Assembly (NCBI GenBank): GCA_028023455.1
Contig: JAQFVV010006450.1
Coordinates: 717,501 to 781,500, forward strand
DNA from: Epiperipatus broadwayi
Lineage: Eukaryota > Onychophora > Udeonychophora > Euonychophora > Peripatidae
DNA: 64,000 bases
Reading direction: 5' to 3'
Positions 25,089 through 36,639 of the stretch are shown here, piece by piece (the first letter of the stretch is position 1; each line of letters opens with the position of its first letter). Position numbers and translations under genes: made by a program. The notes beneath the pieces are model-generated. The model was not told where the DNA came from, searched no databases, and saw only the letters and a program-made list of their open reading frames with translations.

Positions 25089-25764
25089 CTGATTCATTTT
25101 ATCACTTTCACGTTCTTTTTTTGTATACGTGCTTGTGTGTGTGTGTATGATCCTCTTTTAATTCCGAACTCATTCTCAAAACCTAATACTAGAAATAGAA
25201 AGTTCAAAGTTGATTTGGGCTAGAAGCTTATTCTTATTGAAATAAAATTAGTCCATCTAGAAGTTTTTAAAATGTGATCACCTATAATGAATTTCTGATC
25301 TTATGAAATAATATCAAATCTAGTTTTATTCAATATTATAAAAATGGGTTTAATTGAGAAGTTAAATTCAAATCATTCAATATCATTTTTATTAAATAAG
25401 TTTCTTGAATTCCACTTTCCATATATCTCAGACCTATTACTCAAAAAGGAGTTCATATTTGAAGGTCATGCGTAGTCATGTATACTGTAATTTATGATAA
25501 TAAACTGTTTATCAAATTTGGCATCTGATCATCATCTTTTCAGCTGCTTAATTACATAACTTTAACTACCAACATGTGTATACTTTCAATATATATGTTG
25601 ACCTTATTATGCACAAACTTTTCCTATTTCTATTGTAATATATATATTAAAAACCAAATTAATAAAGTTTATAAAAAATAACTATAATTTCTTTTTATCC
25701 ATAATATAATTATATATGAGCTTATTGACTCTAAAAAACATTCCATTTAATGATTGTAATAACA

Positions 25765-26290
25765 TCTCAAACTATTTCCATCATCTAGAATTAATTGTTA
25801 AATTTCTAGAAAAATTCAAACTTTATTTAAATCTTTCCAATACATCCAGCTATTAGTAATAGCACACAGGTTGTATTTATCACAATGTTTTGAATGGTAT
25901 TATTGGTCAGGTGTTGTTGGCATGGTCAGTGACAGTAATAGCATAGGTGTTAAACCTATGATCTTTAAATTCGTGAATATTGAGTTTAAGGTGACACTCT
26001 GAACAACTAATCTATTTTCTGTCAAATAATAGCTTAGATTCACAAACTAATCGCTTAGTGTATTCTTTGATTCATTGGTGAAAAAGTCACCTAAATTCAG
26101 TTTTCATAAATCTAAAGCTTTCTGGCCTGATGTCCAATGTAGCATTGTCACTAATCAGACTAATAACATATACCACTCAAAATATTGTGACATATAATAA
26201 TCTGAATATATGTGAAAAGTTTAATAACCTTTTTGAATTTTTCTAAAAACTTAACATTTAATTCTAAACATATAGAATTATAAGACAAAT
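25765..26290. mobile_element. decayed copy of the opposed-SINE palindrome
   Basis: The order of phrases matches 14.9-15.4 kb: AACTATTTCCATCATC, then AAACTTTATTTAAAT, CACAATGTTTTGA, a tRNA-like head in antisense (GAACAACTAATCTATTTTCTGTCAA) and, past the centre, the inverse series (GGCCTGATG, ACTCAAAATATTGTGACA, AAAAACTTAACATTTA). The arms are much more diverged and the middle is shortened. Confidence 0.65.
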
Positions 26291-26299
26291 GTCATCATT

Positions 26300-26850
26300 A
26301 TGAACTTTCAAACATTTAATCATTTATGTGAATTTTATATTTCACAGTTTAAAATAAAGCATGTAAACTTTGCTTAAAATATTTGAAGTTTCTGACTTTT
26401 AGAATTTGACATGGCTGATGAATGCTGTTTTTTTTTTGTTTTTTTTTGAAATTCTATATTGTTATAGTTGGCAATTCAGATTTTAGCTATTGTATATAAC
26501 TTTTTTTTTTCCCAATGAACTAATAATAGAAAGCACTTAAGTGCTCTTTTGTATAATAATCTTGGTATGGTATTTAAATAAAGTATTAGATACATGATCT
26601 CGTTTTTCTCTTTTTTATATATATATTTTAAAAAAGCATAAATGTGTCACATTATATCATTAATTTTATTTTTTAAATTATATAACTTGTGTGTGAATAG
26701 TTAAAATTTAAAAGGTTTATAAGCTGTTAATTTATGTCAACATGTGACGAAAAATGTTTCAATCTTTAGTAAGCTCAGATATTTAAGATATATGAAATCT
26801 TAGTATATTCTTACCACTAAATGTAAAGCAATCTGCGAATAAGACAATTA
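26300..26850. other. AT-rich non-coding stretch
   Basis: Homopolymer T tracts and an (AT)n run near 26618. Nothing coding was recognised. Confidence 0.5.
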
Positions 26851-26856
26851 AAGGTA

Positions 26857-26911
26857 AAGACCCCCCCCCCCAGATAACCACGACCTGAAGACCCCCCCCC
26901 AGATAACCACG
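26857..26911. repeat. poly(C)-containing tandem duplication
   Basis: Two units of the form AAGAC(n)AGATAACCACGA with 11 and 9 C residues. Long C runs are very rare in DNA this AT-rich. Confidence 0.85.
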
Positions 26912-26919
26912 AAATAGAT

Positions 26920-28640
26920 GACATCAATTACTAGTCTTGCTAATTGTCATTTGGTGAGGATTTTAGCTTTTTTTTTTTTTTTGTTTTAGTTTTATCTAAG
27001 AATAACTAAGTGTACATTTAAGACCAAATTCTGATGATTAACTGAATTATTATAATATCATATCTGAAACAAAAAAAAAAATCTTTAGCAGTTAAAAATA
27101 TATAAAAATTTCCCTTGTTTAGCCTTGTCAAATTCAAATCACTTTTTCATGTATATGAAACCTGGATATTCTAGATATATATTATCCAAACTCATTTTAT
27201 GACTATATATATTTGAAATATGGCGCAGTTGGGATTTTTTTAAAAAAAAATTTAAATATGGATTTATTTATTTTTTTATATTGGTCAGAGACTGATTTGT
27301 ATAATTTTATTTTGTTGATATTCAAACATTATAGAGTATATGCTATATTTTACTTTGCATCATAAATTTTCTATAATTTGTTGGTAGTTAGGTAGGTACA
27401 GTTCTTGTAACTTTTATTGCAAATGGTTTCTTATATATGGATTGAATAATTGAAATTTTCTATGGTTTTTTTTTAATTTTTATATATTAACTTCAAGTGA
27501 TAATATCCATTAGCAATTATTTTTATCAAACATTCTGTATATATTTATCTTATTAACAAGAAGAAAAAAGTCCCAGTGTAATTTGGATTGATCAATAAAT
27601 ATTGATATATTGATTCCAGACCACATTATGATTGTTATATAATACTGCTGTAATTATTGGTGGGCAGATGTTACACTTTTATGGACAATGAGCTCATGGT
27701 TCATCTTATTTCTTTTGTGAAAGTAATCAATTTTAAAAATTTGGAAAAATTTTCAAGGACTGCATTCAAGTCTTACTTCTCCTTCACAGAGTCTCACATA
27801 TTCAATTATAAAATAGTTATTTGTTTGTTTTTTAACTTATTCACATTCCAGAAATTGTTCAAAATTTTGGATATATACTAAGGCCTTGTTCTTGTCTGAT
27901 TTTTTTTCTGATTATCTTCAAACTTTACATTTGAATTTTTTTCCAGAAACGCCATCATTACCCCATTAGCTTCTTCGCTGAATAATATCTTTCAAAGAAT
28001 TGTTTTAATGAAGGAATGCTATGTCACTTGAATTTGATTTCACCAACTCATTCATATCTTCTTCAAGTGTGTAATTCCACTTTTTCAAATCCATTTTTTG
28101 ACTTTGCAATTATCAAAAATTATTTATACTATCTGTAAAGAATATTATTTTTTCTAGCAATCTCTCTTAGCCCTTGATCTTATCATTTCTGTTATGTTAT
28201 TTTTAAGATGCTTTATGGAAGCTCAAAGTACATAAATTATTTTTTTTCCTCACAAATTTTTATCTTATATAAAGCCCAAATTTAACTTTTTGTTGAACAT
28301 TATTTGTCTTATCTTCCTTGGCCTGACTCCACTCTTCATCTGTTCAATGCCATCAAAAAAAAAAGTGATTCAATTTATCAGTGATCTGTCTATTACTTGT
28401 TTTAAATCATTAATAACTTATTTTATTTAATAATCTATTTTTGTTATATACACAATCTCTGTTAGTATCTTTCTTAATTGAATTTCCTAATCTCTATTGT
28501 TGCTAACAATATTAACTCTCTATTCTCATACATATAATACTTCAGAATTCCTCTTAATCTTTTTTTCAATTGTTACTACATAAAATTCTTTATATAATTT
28601 CCTTTTTTTTCTTTTATTTCTTCCCATGAAAACAGTTCTC
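26920..28640. other. AT-rich non-coding stretch
   Basis: No supported feature. From about 27900 to 28600 the plus strand is pyrimidine-rich and may be a decayed 3' flank of the LINE that follows on the minus strand, but no coding match was found. Confidence 0.45.
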
Positions 28641-28645
28641 AAATT

Positions 28646-30365
28646 TTACTCAATCCAATGAAAATTACAAGGTCTACATTCATCATCATCATTATCAATC
28701 CACTGCAGGATGAAGGTCTCTCCAAGTTTAATCCATCTTCTCTGATCTTTAGCTTCTCTTCTCCACATCACCCCTGCACACTTTCTTATTTCATCCATCC
28801 ATCTCACATGTGGTCTCTTTCTGGGTCTTTTACAATCTCTTGGAATCCAGTTTAAAATTTCAATTGTCCATCTATTATCATCTCTTCTAGCAATATGTCC
28901 AGCCCAACTCCACTTCAATCTTTTAAATTTTTTCAATGATGTCAGTAACACCTGTTTGTTCTCTTACCCATACATTGCATTTTCGATCTCTTCTTGTTAC
29001 TCCCAACATACACCTCTCCATACTTCCTTGAGTGGTCTGAAGTTTCTATATTGCTCTTCTATTGAGTGTCCAAGTCTCAGATCCATAAGTAAGAACTGGT
29101 AAAACACATTTGTTAAAAACCTTCCTTTTCAAACACATAGGCATATTTCCTTTTAGTATCAAGTTATTTCTACCAAAAGCACTCCAACCAAGTTTAATTC
29201 TATGATTAATTTCCTCCATTATGTTTCCATCTGTATTAATAATCTGACCAAGGTATTTGTAACTGTTAACTTCTTCTAATTCATCATAATCAATCTTTAT
29301 TTTCATATTTTGAGCAAACCGATTAAACATTACTTTAGTCTTTTTAACATTTATCTTTAGTCCTACTTTCCTACTTTCATCTGATAACTCCTGCAACATT
29401 TCCTGCAGCTCTGAAGCATTATTTGCAAAAACAACTACATCATCTGTGAAATCTAAATGACTTAAATAATCTCCATTTACTTTCACTCCTTTAGTTTCCC
29501 ATTTTAATCCACAAAATACTTCTTGTAGCACTGCTGTAAAAAGTTTTGGAGATATGGAGTCACCTTGTCTTACACTTTTCTCAATGTTGACTTTCCCAGT
29601 ATCATTATGTAATCTAATTGTTGCTGTTGCATTTTTATAAATATTCTTTAAAATATGACAATATCCTGGATCTATACCTTGATGATCCAATGCTTTAATC
29701 ACTGAAGAAATGTTTATAGAATCAAATGCCTTTTCATAATCTACAAATCCAAAACATAATGACAACTCATATTCATTTGTCCTTTCTATAACTTCTCTCA
29801 ATACCTGAATATGATCTACTGTACTAAAACCACTTTTAAATCCAGCTTGTTCTCTTGGTTGGTGGAAATCCAATGTTCTCTGTAGACGAGTTGTAATTAT
29901 TTTGGTAAAAATTTTATATAAAACTGATAAAAGGCTGATAAGTCTGTAATTTCTAATATCTTCTATATCACCTTTTTTAAATATTAATATTATTATTGCA
30001 TTCTTCCAATCTTCCGGTACATCTTTATCATTTAGACATTTGGTATATATCTTTGCTAAAATTGTTTCTATTTCTTCACCTGCTTCTTTTAATATATCAA
30101 TTATAATTCCATCATTACCTGGAACCTTTCCTTTCTTCATACATTTAATTGCATTTCTCACTTCTTCATTTAAAATTCTGGGCAATTCGGAAGATGAAAT
30201 AGATATAGGAGATACTTGATCTTTATTACTATATAATTCTTGATAAAAATTTTCTACCAATTTCATGATGTCATCTCTCTTTTTAGTAATAATTCCACCT
30301 TTTTGCCTTATTGCAGATATAAATTTCCTACCAATACCAAAATGTTGTTTTACATTCTAAATATA
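28646..30365 (-). pseudogene. RTE-type LINE, 5'-truncated reverse transcriptase
   Basis: On the minus strand this encodes most of a LINE reverse transcriptase and its C-terminal tail. The 406-codon frame at 30266-29046 contains VPGNDGI, then DWKNAIIILIFKKGD, NYRLISLLSVLYKI, QAGFKSGFST, GFVDYEKAFDS (first catalytic Asp), RQGDSISPKLF, and HLDFTDDVVVFA, where the usual FADD box reads FTDD. It ends with SYKYLGQ and LTYGSETWTL. A frameshift near 29000 separates the tail at 28951-28646 (WAGHIARRDDNRW, RWMDEI). Upstream residues run to about 30365, but the apurinic endonuclease domain is absent. The 3' end runs into (GAT)n repeats, as RTE elements do. RTE assignment is from motif style and tail and is not phylogenetic. 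Confidence 0.85.
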
Positions 30366-30560
30366 CACAATTCTATAAATACTTTTACCTGTTTTTCACA
30401 TTAATTGTATAATGTTTGACCATTTAAAAACAGTAAAAGTTTTTTGTTGTTTTAAATATTTTTATTCAACTTAGTGCTTTCTATTCTATTAGTATATCAT
30501 ACTCATAGCTTTATACAATTGATTTCACTAAAATCTCATCTTATATGTATTTTTTTATTG

Positions 30561-31960
30561 TTAAATATTTACATAAAATTGAATTTGTTTTTTTTTTTTA
30601 TTTATATTCAAATCTATGCAAAGAATGTTAAAAATGAGATTTTTTAGGATAGAAGGATTTAATGTGTGCTTGTCTTTGGCTATAGTCCATGCCTCTTTCA
30701 CCTTTCTCTTTCTGTCATCCCTCTCAGTGTATATAATGTCTGCTTTAGATATATCAAATTTGTGGCCTGACTGTAGCGTGTGATCCAAAAATGTCAATGA
30801 ATATTCACTCCTTTTTACCCTGTTGTATAAGTAATCATATTGGACCAGTCTTCTGGACAGGCTAGCCCTAGTTTTTCTGTAGTATGCATTTGAACAATTG
30901 AATCTTTGCATGCTATGTTGGTTATCTTATCTTTAGAATTGTTTAACAACTTATTTGAAGGAGGCAACTGAAAACTTATGTTGTATTTATAGGCACATAT
31001 GTTTCTTAATTTCTGCATGATCTTTGATACATAAGGGAAACTAGTCCATTTTTTCTTCTCAGAGCAGAGATGTACACATAAGGGAGACTAGTCCATTTTT
31101 CTCCTCAGAGCAGAGATGTACTGGCTTCTTACCTTTGCTATAAAATTTTTCTATTGTAGCATTTATTTTTTTGTGAAGTTATATTCTGTATTTGTTAGAT
31201 CTTTTGTGTATGTCTGTATATTGTTTCTCTGATCTGCTTCGAGTTTGCATAATTTTAAGTTTCTGTGGAGAAACTCATCTTTCAACCCTGTGTATTTATG
31301 AGACATGGGGCTTAAGCAACTAGGTGTATGATCCCTCTCAATTTATAGGCTTAAATTCCATCTTGTAGTTCAAGATATTGTTCTGCCATTGAATATTTAA
31401 ATCTAAAAATTTAATATTTTGATTTTCATCTTTTTCTTGATTGTCCAAGTCAAGGAAGATATCATTGCTAATTCTTGTTAAACCTGATCTATAATTTGGT
31501 ATCATCCACATATCTTGAATGTAATATTGGTTTTTGGCAGTACCTTGAATTTTGGAATTATTAATTTTTCAATTTTAGATAGATACAAGCTACAGATGAC
31601 CTCACTAAAAGGTAGGCCCATCAGCCATCCGTGATTCATTTTATACAATTTATTATTATTATTGTAACTATCTCTTCACTAATCCATTTTAGTGTTTCTA
31701 TTACAAAAGCTTTTTTGTGAATATTGTAGTTCACTTGCTGCAACATTTCATCTATCACTTCTATTGACTCAGTATGAGGAACCACAACTCATATGAATTT
31801 CTTTCATGTCTAGAGAGGCAATTTTGTTATTGTTATTTATTTTAAGATTTCTAATTTTTTCAACAGATTCATAAGTTGATTTTATTGTATACGATCCAAA
31901 ATCCAGGTCTTCTATAAACCAGGACCAATAACATAATTAGCAAGCTGATGAATATAGTTT
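30561..31960 (-). pseudogene. Penelope-like element, RT plus GIY-YIG remains (minus)
   Basis: On the minus strand, from the high end, frames read IASLDMKEIHMS (RT motif with Asp, about 31830). Then come GWLMGLPFSEVICSLYLSKIE (the P-M-G-S-P-L-S motif, about 31600), KFLDLNIQW (about 31410) and MSHKYTGLKDEFLHRNLKL. After these come MQKLRNICAYKYNISF (31018 on) and a GIY-YIG-like region, NAYYRKTRASLSRRLVQYDY to DRKRKVKEAWTIAK (30911-30561). This order, RT then GIY-YIG, defines Penelope-like retroelements. The catalytic YVDD box is not seen in this copy. Multiple stops and frameshifts, and a 40-bp internal repetition near 31035-31125, make it a pseudogene. Confidence 0.8.
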
Positions 31961-32039
31961 TATGATCTTGTTATCTATTTTTAGAATCTCAGAAAGCATT
32001 CTTAAATGAAATTTTTCTATTGCCATTATTTTACATCAA

Positions 32040-32990
32040 TAGAGAATGCAATATTCACTATTTTTTAAATAAATGATATGTTGATGACATCTGGATATAA
32101 GACCCAAACAAGCCACTGCACAACAACATGAATTACTATCATAAGAAATGCCTTAACATGGACTATCAAACATGAAAACACTTCAAGAAGCCTAAAATTT
32201 TTTGGATTTGTTAATTCAAATAAACAGTAATTATGTAGATTACAAAATGATTGTGAAGCCACTTGAAATTAGAGGGATTGTGGGGGAACAATCTCGCATG
32301 CCCATGGCCCATAAATTAGCCAGAATCAAAGGCTTTTAAAAAATAAATCTAAACTTTTGTAAATACAAAGCTGACAAGAAAACAAATATAGATACTTACA
32401 TCAATGATATATGAGTCATAGACTGTAACAAAATCATCTTATTAAATGTAATTAAAAAATTCTATAAAACAAAACAATCTGTCCAACTCCAGGAAAAAAG
32501 TAAATCATGGATGTCCATTCCATACATCCAAAAATTAACACATAAAATGAAAAAGACCTGTGCTCCAACATTTAACATCAGTTTCTGAAACTTCTCCCCT
32601 CTCTAATCTCAACAGAGTAATAAACAATGCTAAAGATAAACTGCCATGGGAAGGTACACTGCAGATTGTAATAAAATTAAATGCAGCAATACTTCTTGCA
32701 CAGTAGTATACTACAGGAAATTGATAGCAGCATTACCATAAGAGTGATTCAACACAGATATCTATATAAACATGCAAAAAATAATCCTGAATATAAATTT
32801 ATCTTCTGGGAACATGAACAACAATTTAATCATGCTTTTGATCCAAAGAATTTCAATTTAGTCCACATGAAGCAAATTGATAGAAAGAGAAAAGTTAAGG
32901 AAGCATGGTTTATTGCCAACCACAATCAAATCATTAATAAGAAAGGAATTAAAACAGGCAAACTTAAAATAAGAAAGGAAATATAATAAC
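32040..32990 (+). pseudogene. Penelope-like element, RT plus GIY-YIG remains (plus)
   Basis: This is a relative of the neighbouring minus-strand copy, placed head to head with it. YVDDIWI (32077-32097) is the catalytic RT box. NFLDLLIQINSNYVDYKMIVK follows near 32195-32255 in another frame. IPYIQKLTHKMKKTC and PTFNISF (about 32515-32585) match the linker seen in the other copy. The last frame (to 32986) carries ITIRVIQHRYLYKHAKNNPE, then FIFWEHEQQFNHAFD and DRKRKVKEAWFIAN, which is the GIY-YIG C-terminal half. It is broken by stops and several frame changes. Confidence 0.75.
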
Positions 32991-33017
32991 TAATCTTTCT
33001 TATTGCTTTGCCAAATG

Positions 33018-33130
33018 TATATAATATTAAATCATCTATCTACTTTATTACTGTTTCACAATGCTTTAATTAACACCCTCTTTGACAGTTTTGATTGCTC
33101 AGCAATCTTTTTTAGAACTACAACATAATA
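33018..33130 (-). repeat. left arm of a 100-bp inverted repeat (PLE-terminal-like)
   Basis: The segment from AATATTAAATCATCTA to AGAACTACAACA is the inverse of 35512-35613. On the minus strand it holds the AAAAGATTGCTGAGCAATCAAAACTG phrase, which is the decayed counterpart of the hammerhead-like core at 57.5 kb. It lies directly after the plus-strand PLE frame. The arms enclose a LINE and a PLE fragment. Confidence 0.75.
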
Positions 33131-33535
33131 CAAATATATGAAGATAAATATAAATATACATGAACATATAATTTACATTCTATAATATATCTTATAATCA
33201 TCATTTATTTATTACCTTTTAAACATTATTATATATTTTTTACCCTTTTTACATTCTATATTTATTAATTAAAACCTCCTATTTTATTTTATATTTTACT
33301 CTTATTACTCTTTAAATATTTAACTCTAACTTAATATCTTTTATATTTTACATTATTATTATTCATTTTATTAGCAATCAATATTTATAATTTATTCTTT
33401 CAATAATTTATAATATACTTTAATCTATAATATTATTATTTTAAACATATTTTTACCCACCTTTCATTTATATCTCCAAAGCTTAACTGCTAAATTCAAA
33501 TTTTAAAATTTTACAGTTATTCTTTTAGTAACTCC
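33130..33535. other. very AT-rich, pyrimidine-biased spacer
   Basis: This holds runs of TTATTATT, TTTAC and TTTAT with almost no G on the plus strand. Its texture matches the interior of the inverted repeat at 56.9-57.2 kb, which also follows an antisense hammerhead-like core. No coding. Confidence 0.45.
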
Positions 33536-33539
33536 CTCT

Positions 33540-33765
33540 TTAAATTTTGTGATGTGATGTGATGCAATGTGACTTCTCCTTATACTGAGTTAGGAATCTC
33601 TCAACAACTATGCCCAGAGAAACCTGTTAGCCACTTTGACTTCCCTTTCCATTCCCCACCCCAAGTTTTTTCATATTCTTCTCTATCCTGCTCCATCCCA
33701 TTTCCACAACCTTATCTTTGTCAACTCCATGGCCTTTATATCTAAAACCCCATTATCTTTTCCCA
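33540..33765 (-). repeat. LINE 3' region shared with 60.77-60.98 kb
   Basis: Read on the minus strand this matches the plus strand at 60775-60975. Landmarks: GGCCATGGAGTTG, TTGTGGAAATGGGATGGAGCA, TTTCTCTGGGCATAG, GAGAGATTCCT and AAGGAGAAGTCAC. It lies downstream of the LINE frames at 34-35 kb in the same orientation, so it is most simply that LINE's 3' region. Confidence 0.7.
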
Positions 33766-35125
33766 AACCCAGCATAAAAACTAATAAGCCACTTTCAGTA
33801 TAATCACTTTGTTCTTATTTATTCTTATACAACTTCATTATCTTTGTATCTTTTCTGCTTTCAGGCATTTACATTCAATTAACAAATGCCTAATATTTTC
33901 TATGACTTCCTTACACAACTTGCAGACTAAGTCATCTATATTTTTCCATTTATGTGTATATTCCCTTGTTGCTAAAGATCCCATTCGAGCCTTAAACAGT
34001 AAAATACTTTCCTTGCTATTATCATAAATTAATTCACACCCAATATTCTATTTGCTTCTATAAATATTTAAACTCTTTTTTACTCTCCATATCAGCTCTC
34101 CAATTCCCTATTATTTATTAATGTATTTATTCTTCTATCCCATTCCTTAATACTATAACACTCAACAATTCTAACATAATCATGTCACCTTTTATGTAAG
34201 TATACTGACATAAATTCTTTATCTAAATCTTCTGCATATCACATTACCTTTCGCACCCATCTTGTTACCTGCCCTTTATTCAGAACCCAATTAAATATTC
34301 TTTTGTCTATTCTTTTATTATCCATAAACTGCAATCTTTCATATAAAAACTTTACCATACCATTTCTCTTTGAGTTGCTTCCTTTGCTGTCCACACTTCT
34401 GCATCTAATGCATGTCTTCCTACTTCTCTTTGAATTTTTTCTAAATAATCTAATACCCTTTACTAACAGATAATGCATCATTACCATATGTTAACCCTGC
34501 TACTGCCATTCCATTCCATACAATTCTAGCTCTATCATATTTATTATACGAAAACACTGTTAATTTCTTTATCAATCCCTTTCTTTTCTATGTTTCATTT
34601 ATCAATTTTTTCTCCCATTCATCCAAGCAATTTCTCCGATTACTTAAGACAATACCCAAATAATTATATCTATTCACCACATTTAACTTTACATCCCCCA
34701 ATAAAAATTCTTTGTCTTCTCTTTCCCCAGCATTAATCATCATTACTTTTGATTTTTCTCCACTAAATTTAATCCCCATCTTTTCCCCCACCTTTGCTCC
34801 TGTCCATAACTTCCATATCTTCCCTTTCTGCACACAAAAAACATCCACAAATAAAAGACCTGACAATGTATGTACTTCTTTGCCACCTATTAATGGTATC
34901 TTTATCCCAAACCCTTGCCTTAGTCCCACCCTATTTTTAACTTGAACTGATTCTATATTCCCTAATTGATATGTATAGTAATTATTGTCATATAATTTCT
35001 TAATAATATCCACTAAAGCTTCATTTATTCTCAAATTTACCAAACTTACCCATAATCTATTTCTATTTACTCTATCATATGTCTTCTCTACATTTATATT
35101 ATTAACAGCTACCTCTTTCTATTTT
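33766..35125 (-). pseudogene. second LINE reverse transcriptase, with C-terminal CCHC tail
   Basis: On the minus strand from about 35125 one frame reads VNNINVEKTYDRVNRNRLW (RT motif with Asp). It continues into the 151-codon frame ending at 34588, with KNRVGLRQGFGI (normally R-Q-G-x-P-L-S), GIKFSGEKSKVM and VNRYNYLGIVLS. The FADD box is lost (FVDVF remains). After a frame break come RARIVWNGMAVAGLTYGN and a frame to 34239. Farther on (about 33990-33860) LLFKARMGSLATREYTHKW and LVCKLCKEVIENIRHLLIEC form the Cys/His cluster found at the C-terminus of several LINE clades. It is clearly different from the RTE copy next door, and I cannot fix its clade. Confidence 0.75.
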
Positions 35126-35164
35126 TTATATAACTAAATCTTCTAATTTTTTATTTTTTACTTT

Positions 35165-35475
35165 ATATCAAATTTTGTTTTAGTCCCAAATCTCTACTTA
35201 AAACTGACTTAATATTATTAATATGAATAGCTTCTTTTATTTTTTCTATTTATGTAAATATATTGGTAAATTTTTATCATATTTATGTTATAATAATCTT
35301 CTATATATTGAATTTTTTGTTTCTCTTACATAATTTACTTTTAGATTATTAATTTGACACTTTTTACAATTAACCTCATATATTCCATTTATTTCATTAT
35401 CTGATTTTTTATTATAAATACTAATATACTTATTTTCTAAAATTTTCTCTTTTAGTAATGACTTTAACATTTAAT
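35165..35475 (-). pseudogene. Penelope-like GIY-YIG endonuclease fragment
   Basis: The frame at 35470-35288 contains NGIYEVNCKKCQ, then YVRETKNSIYRRLL. This is the GIY-YIG signature of PLEs (G-I-Y-x-I/V-x-C-x-x-C, then Y-x-G-E-T-x-x-S-x-x-x-R-L), with the Gly of YIG replaced. Downstream residues to about 35170 (KEAIHINNIKSVLSRDLGLK) fit the end of the protein. No RT precedes it, and the inverted-repeat arm at 35512-35613 lies directly upstream. It belongs to a different PLE subfamily from the two copies at 30.6-33.0 kb. Confidence 0.75.
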
Positions 35476-35511
35476 ACATTACTAAATTTTTTAATTATAT
35501 ATATTTTTATT

Positions 35512-35613
35512 GTGTTGTAGTTCTGAAGAAGATTGCTGGGGTAGTCAAAACTGTCAAAGAGGGTGGTAATTAAAGCATTATGAAACAGTAGATGATTTAG
35601 TATTATATTATAA
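35512..35613 (+). repeat. right arm of the 100-bp inverted repeat (PLE-terminal-like)
   Basis: It runs TGTTGTAGTTCTGAAGAAGA, then TTGCTGGGGTAGTCAAAACTGTCAAAG and on to GATGATTTAGTATT. It is the inverse of 33018-33130. CTGAAGA...AAAAC corresponds to CTGATGA...GAAAC at 57551-57580, but two core positions are changed, so a working ribozyme is not expected here. Confidence 0.75.
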
Positions 35614-35619
35614 GAAAGG

Positions 35620-36360
35620 AAATAATATTTGACTTTTAAATAAGTGGAATATGTAAAACCTAATTTAAATAATTATAATTATTCCTTAATAAATGTGGCA
35701 GCACACCTAGCCAATTAATGAGAGCTATAATTATGGGGTCTTGGGTGTAACTAAAAAGTAAGTAAAATCTTTTCAGTTATGGAGTAAAAAACATTTGCAA
35801 ATTTATTACAAACAATGATGAAAAGAAAATAAAGAATATAATAAGATTATATTTTATATTACTTTTAGTTTTTAAAAAAATATTTTTGACTTTTTGTGTT
35901 CTTATTTAAAAAAAAGAAACAACAACATTAATAATAGTTTGTAACTTTTGGTTTATTTTTAAATTTCTAATATATACTGGATAGATGATACAGATCTTAT
36001 GTTATTTGTGTGATCAGCTTTTTCGTACTGATTATGTGTTAAAAGGGAAAAGTAATAATGATTTTAATACAAGTAGGAGCATAGTAAGTTTCCACCATTA
36101 ATTAAAGTTGTGTTTCATCAAAAGTTATCTTAATTACCATTATAGATTTACTTTTTAGTTAAAAAATATCTAAATATCCAATTACTAATCATTGGTGGAT
36201 GTTATCTAAAATTGGTTATAAACTCATTATGATAAAATAAATCCTATGTTTAGCTGTCATCTGATAAAATTTTTTTAGTTTATTTGGTTCAGATTGAAAC
36301 CTCAAATTGTGACATGGCAGGAAAATGTGCTATCAGTATGGAATTTATAATGAAATTTTG
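35620..36360. other. AT-rich non-coding stretch
   Basis: Nothing recognised on either strand. Confidence 0.5.
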
Positions 36361-36364
36361 TGAT

Positions 36365-36440
36365 CAGAGCAGTTTAATCTAGTGATAAGAGGAATGGTCT
36401 CAAGAACTAGAGGATAGATTTAAACTGAGTAAAACAAAAA
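36365..36440 (+). repeat. tRNA-like SINE fragment
   Basis: AGTTTAATCTAGTGATAAGAGG, then TCAAGAACTAGAGGATAGATTTAAA resembles the A-box/B-box head of the SINE at 17.6 and 39.1 kb, followed by an A tract. It is weak. Confidence 0.35.
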
Positions 36441-36639
36441 AAAAAGTTTGGTCAACTGAATATTTTATTTTAAACTTGGAATATATAACTGAGCATAATT
36501 TCATTGTAGTTGGTCAAATTCATAACACTCAAACTCAATGGCTGAAATTCATAGTGAGTTTAAAATATTAATACATCAAACATTATGCAAATTTATAAAT
36601 TTACGCGTTCAATTTTTTAGACAAAGCAACACAAGTGTC

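Noticed and set aside
31035-31125. Separate tandem-repeat locus (CATAAGGGAAACTAGTCCATTTTT and CATAAGGGAGACTAGTCCATTTTT)
   Set aside because: It is real, but it is a small internal duplication within the dead PLE and says nothing beyond its decay.
33540-33765. Host 3' UTR or conserved non-coding element
   Set aside because: The same sequence appears at 60.8 kb without linked host sequence, and it follows a LINE in the correct orientation. A LINE 3' end is the simpler explanation.
34712-34945. Plus-strand frame of 77 codons, Pro/Ser/Phe-rich
   Set aside because: It is an antisense shadow of the second LINE reverse transcriptase.
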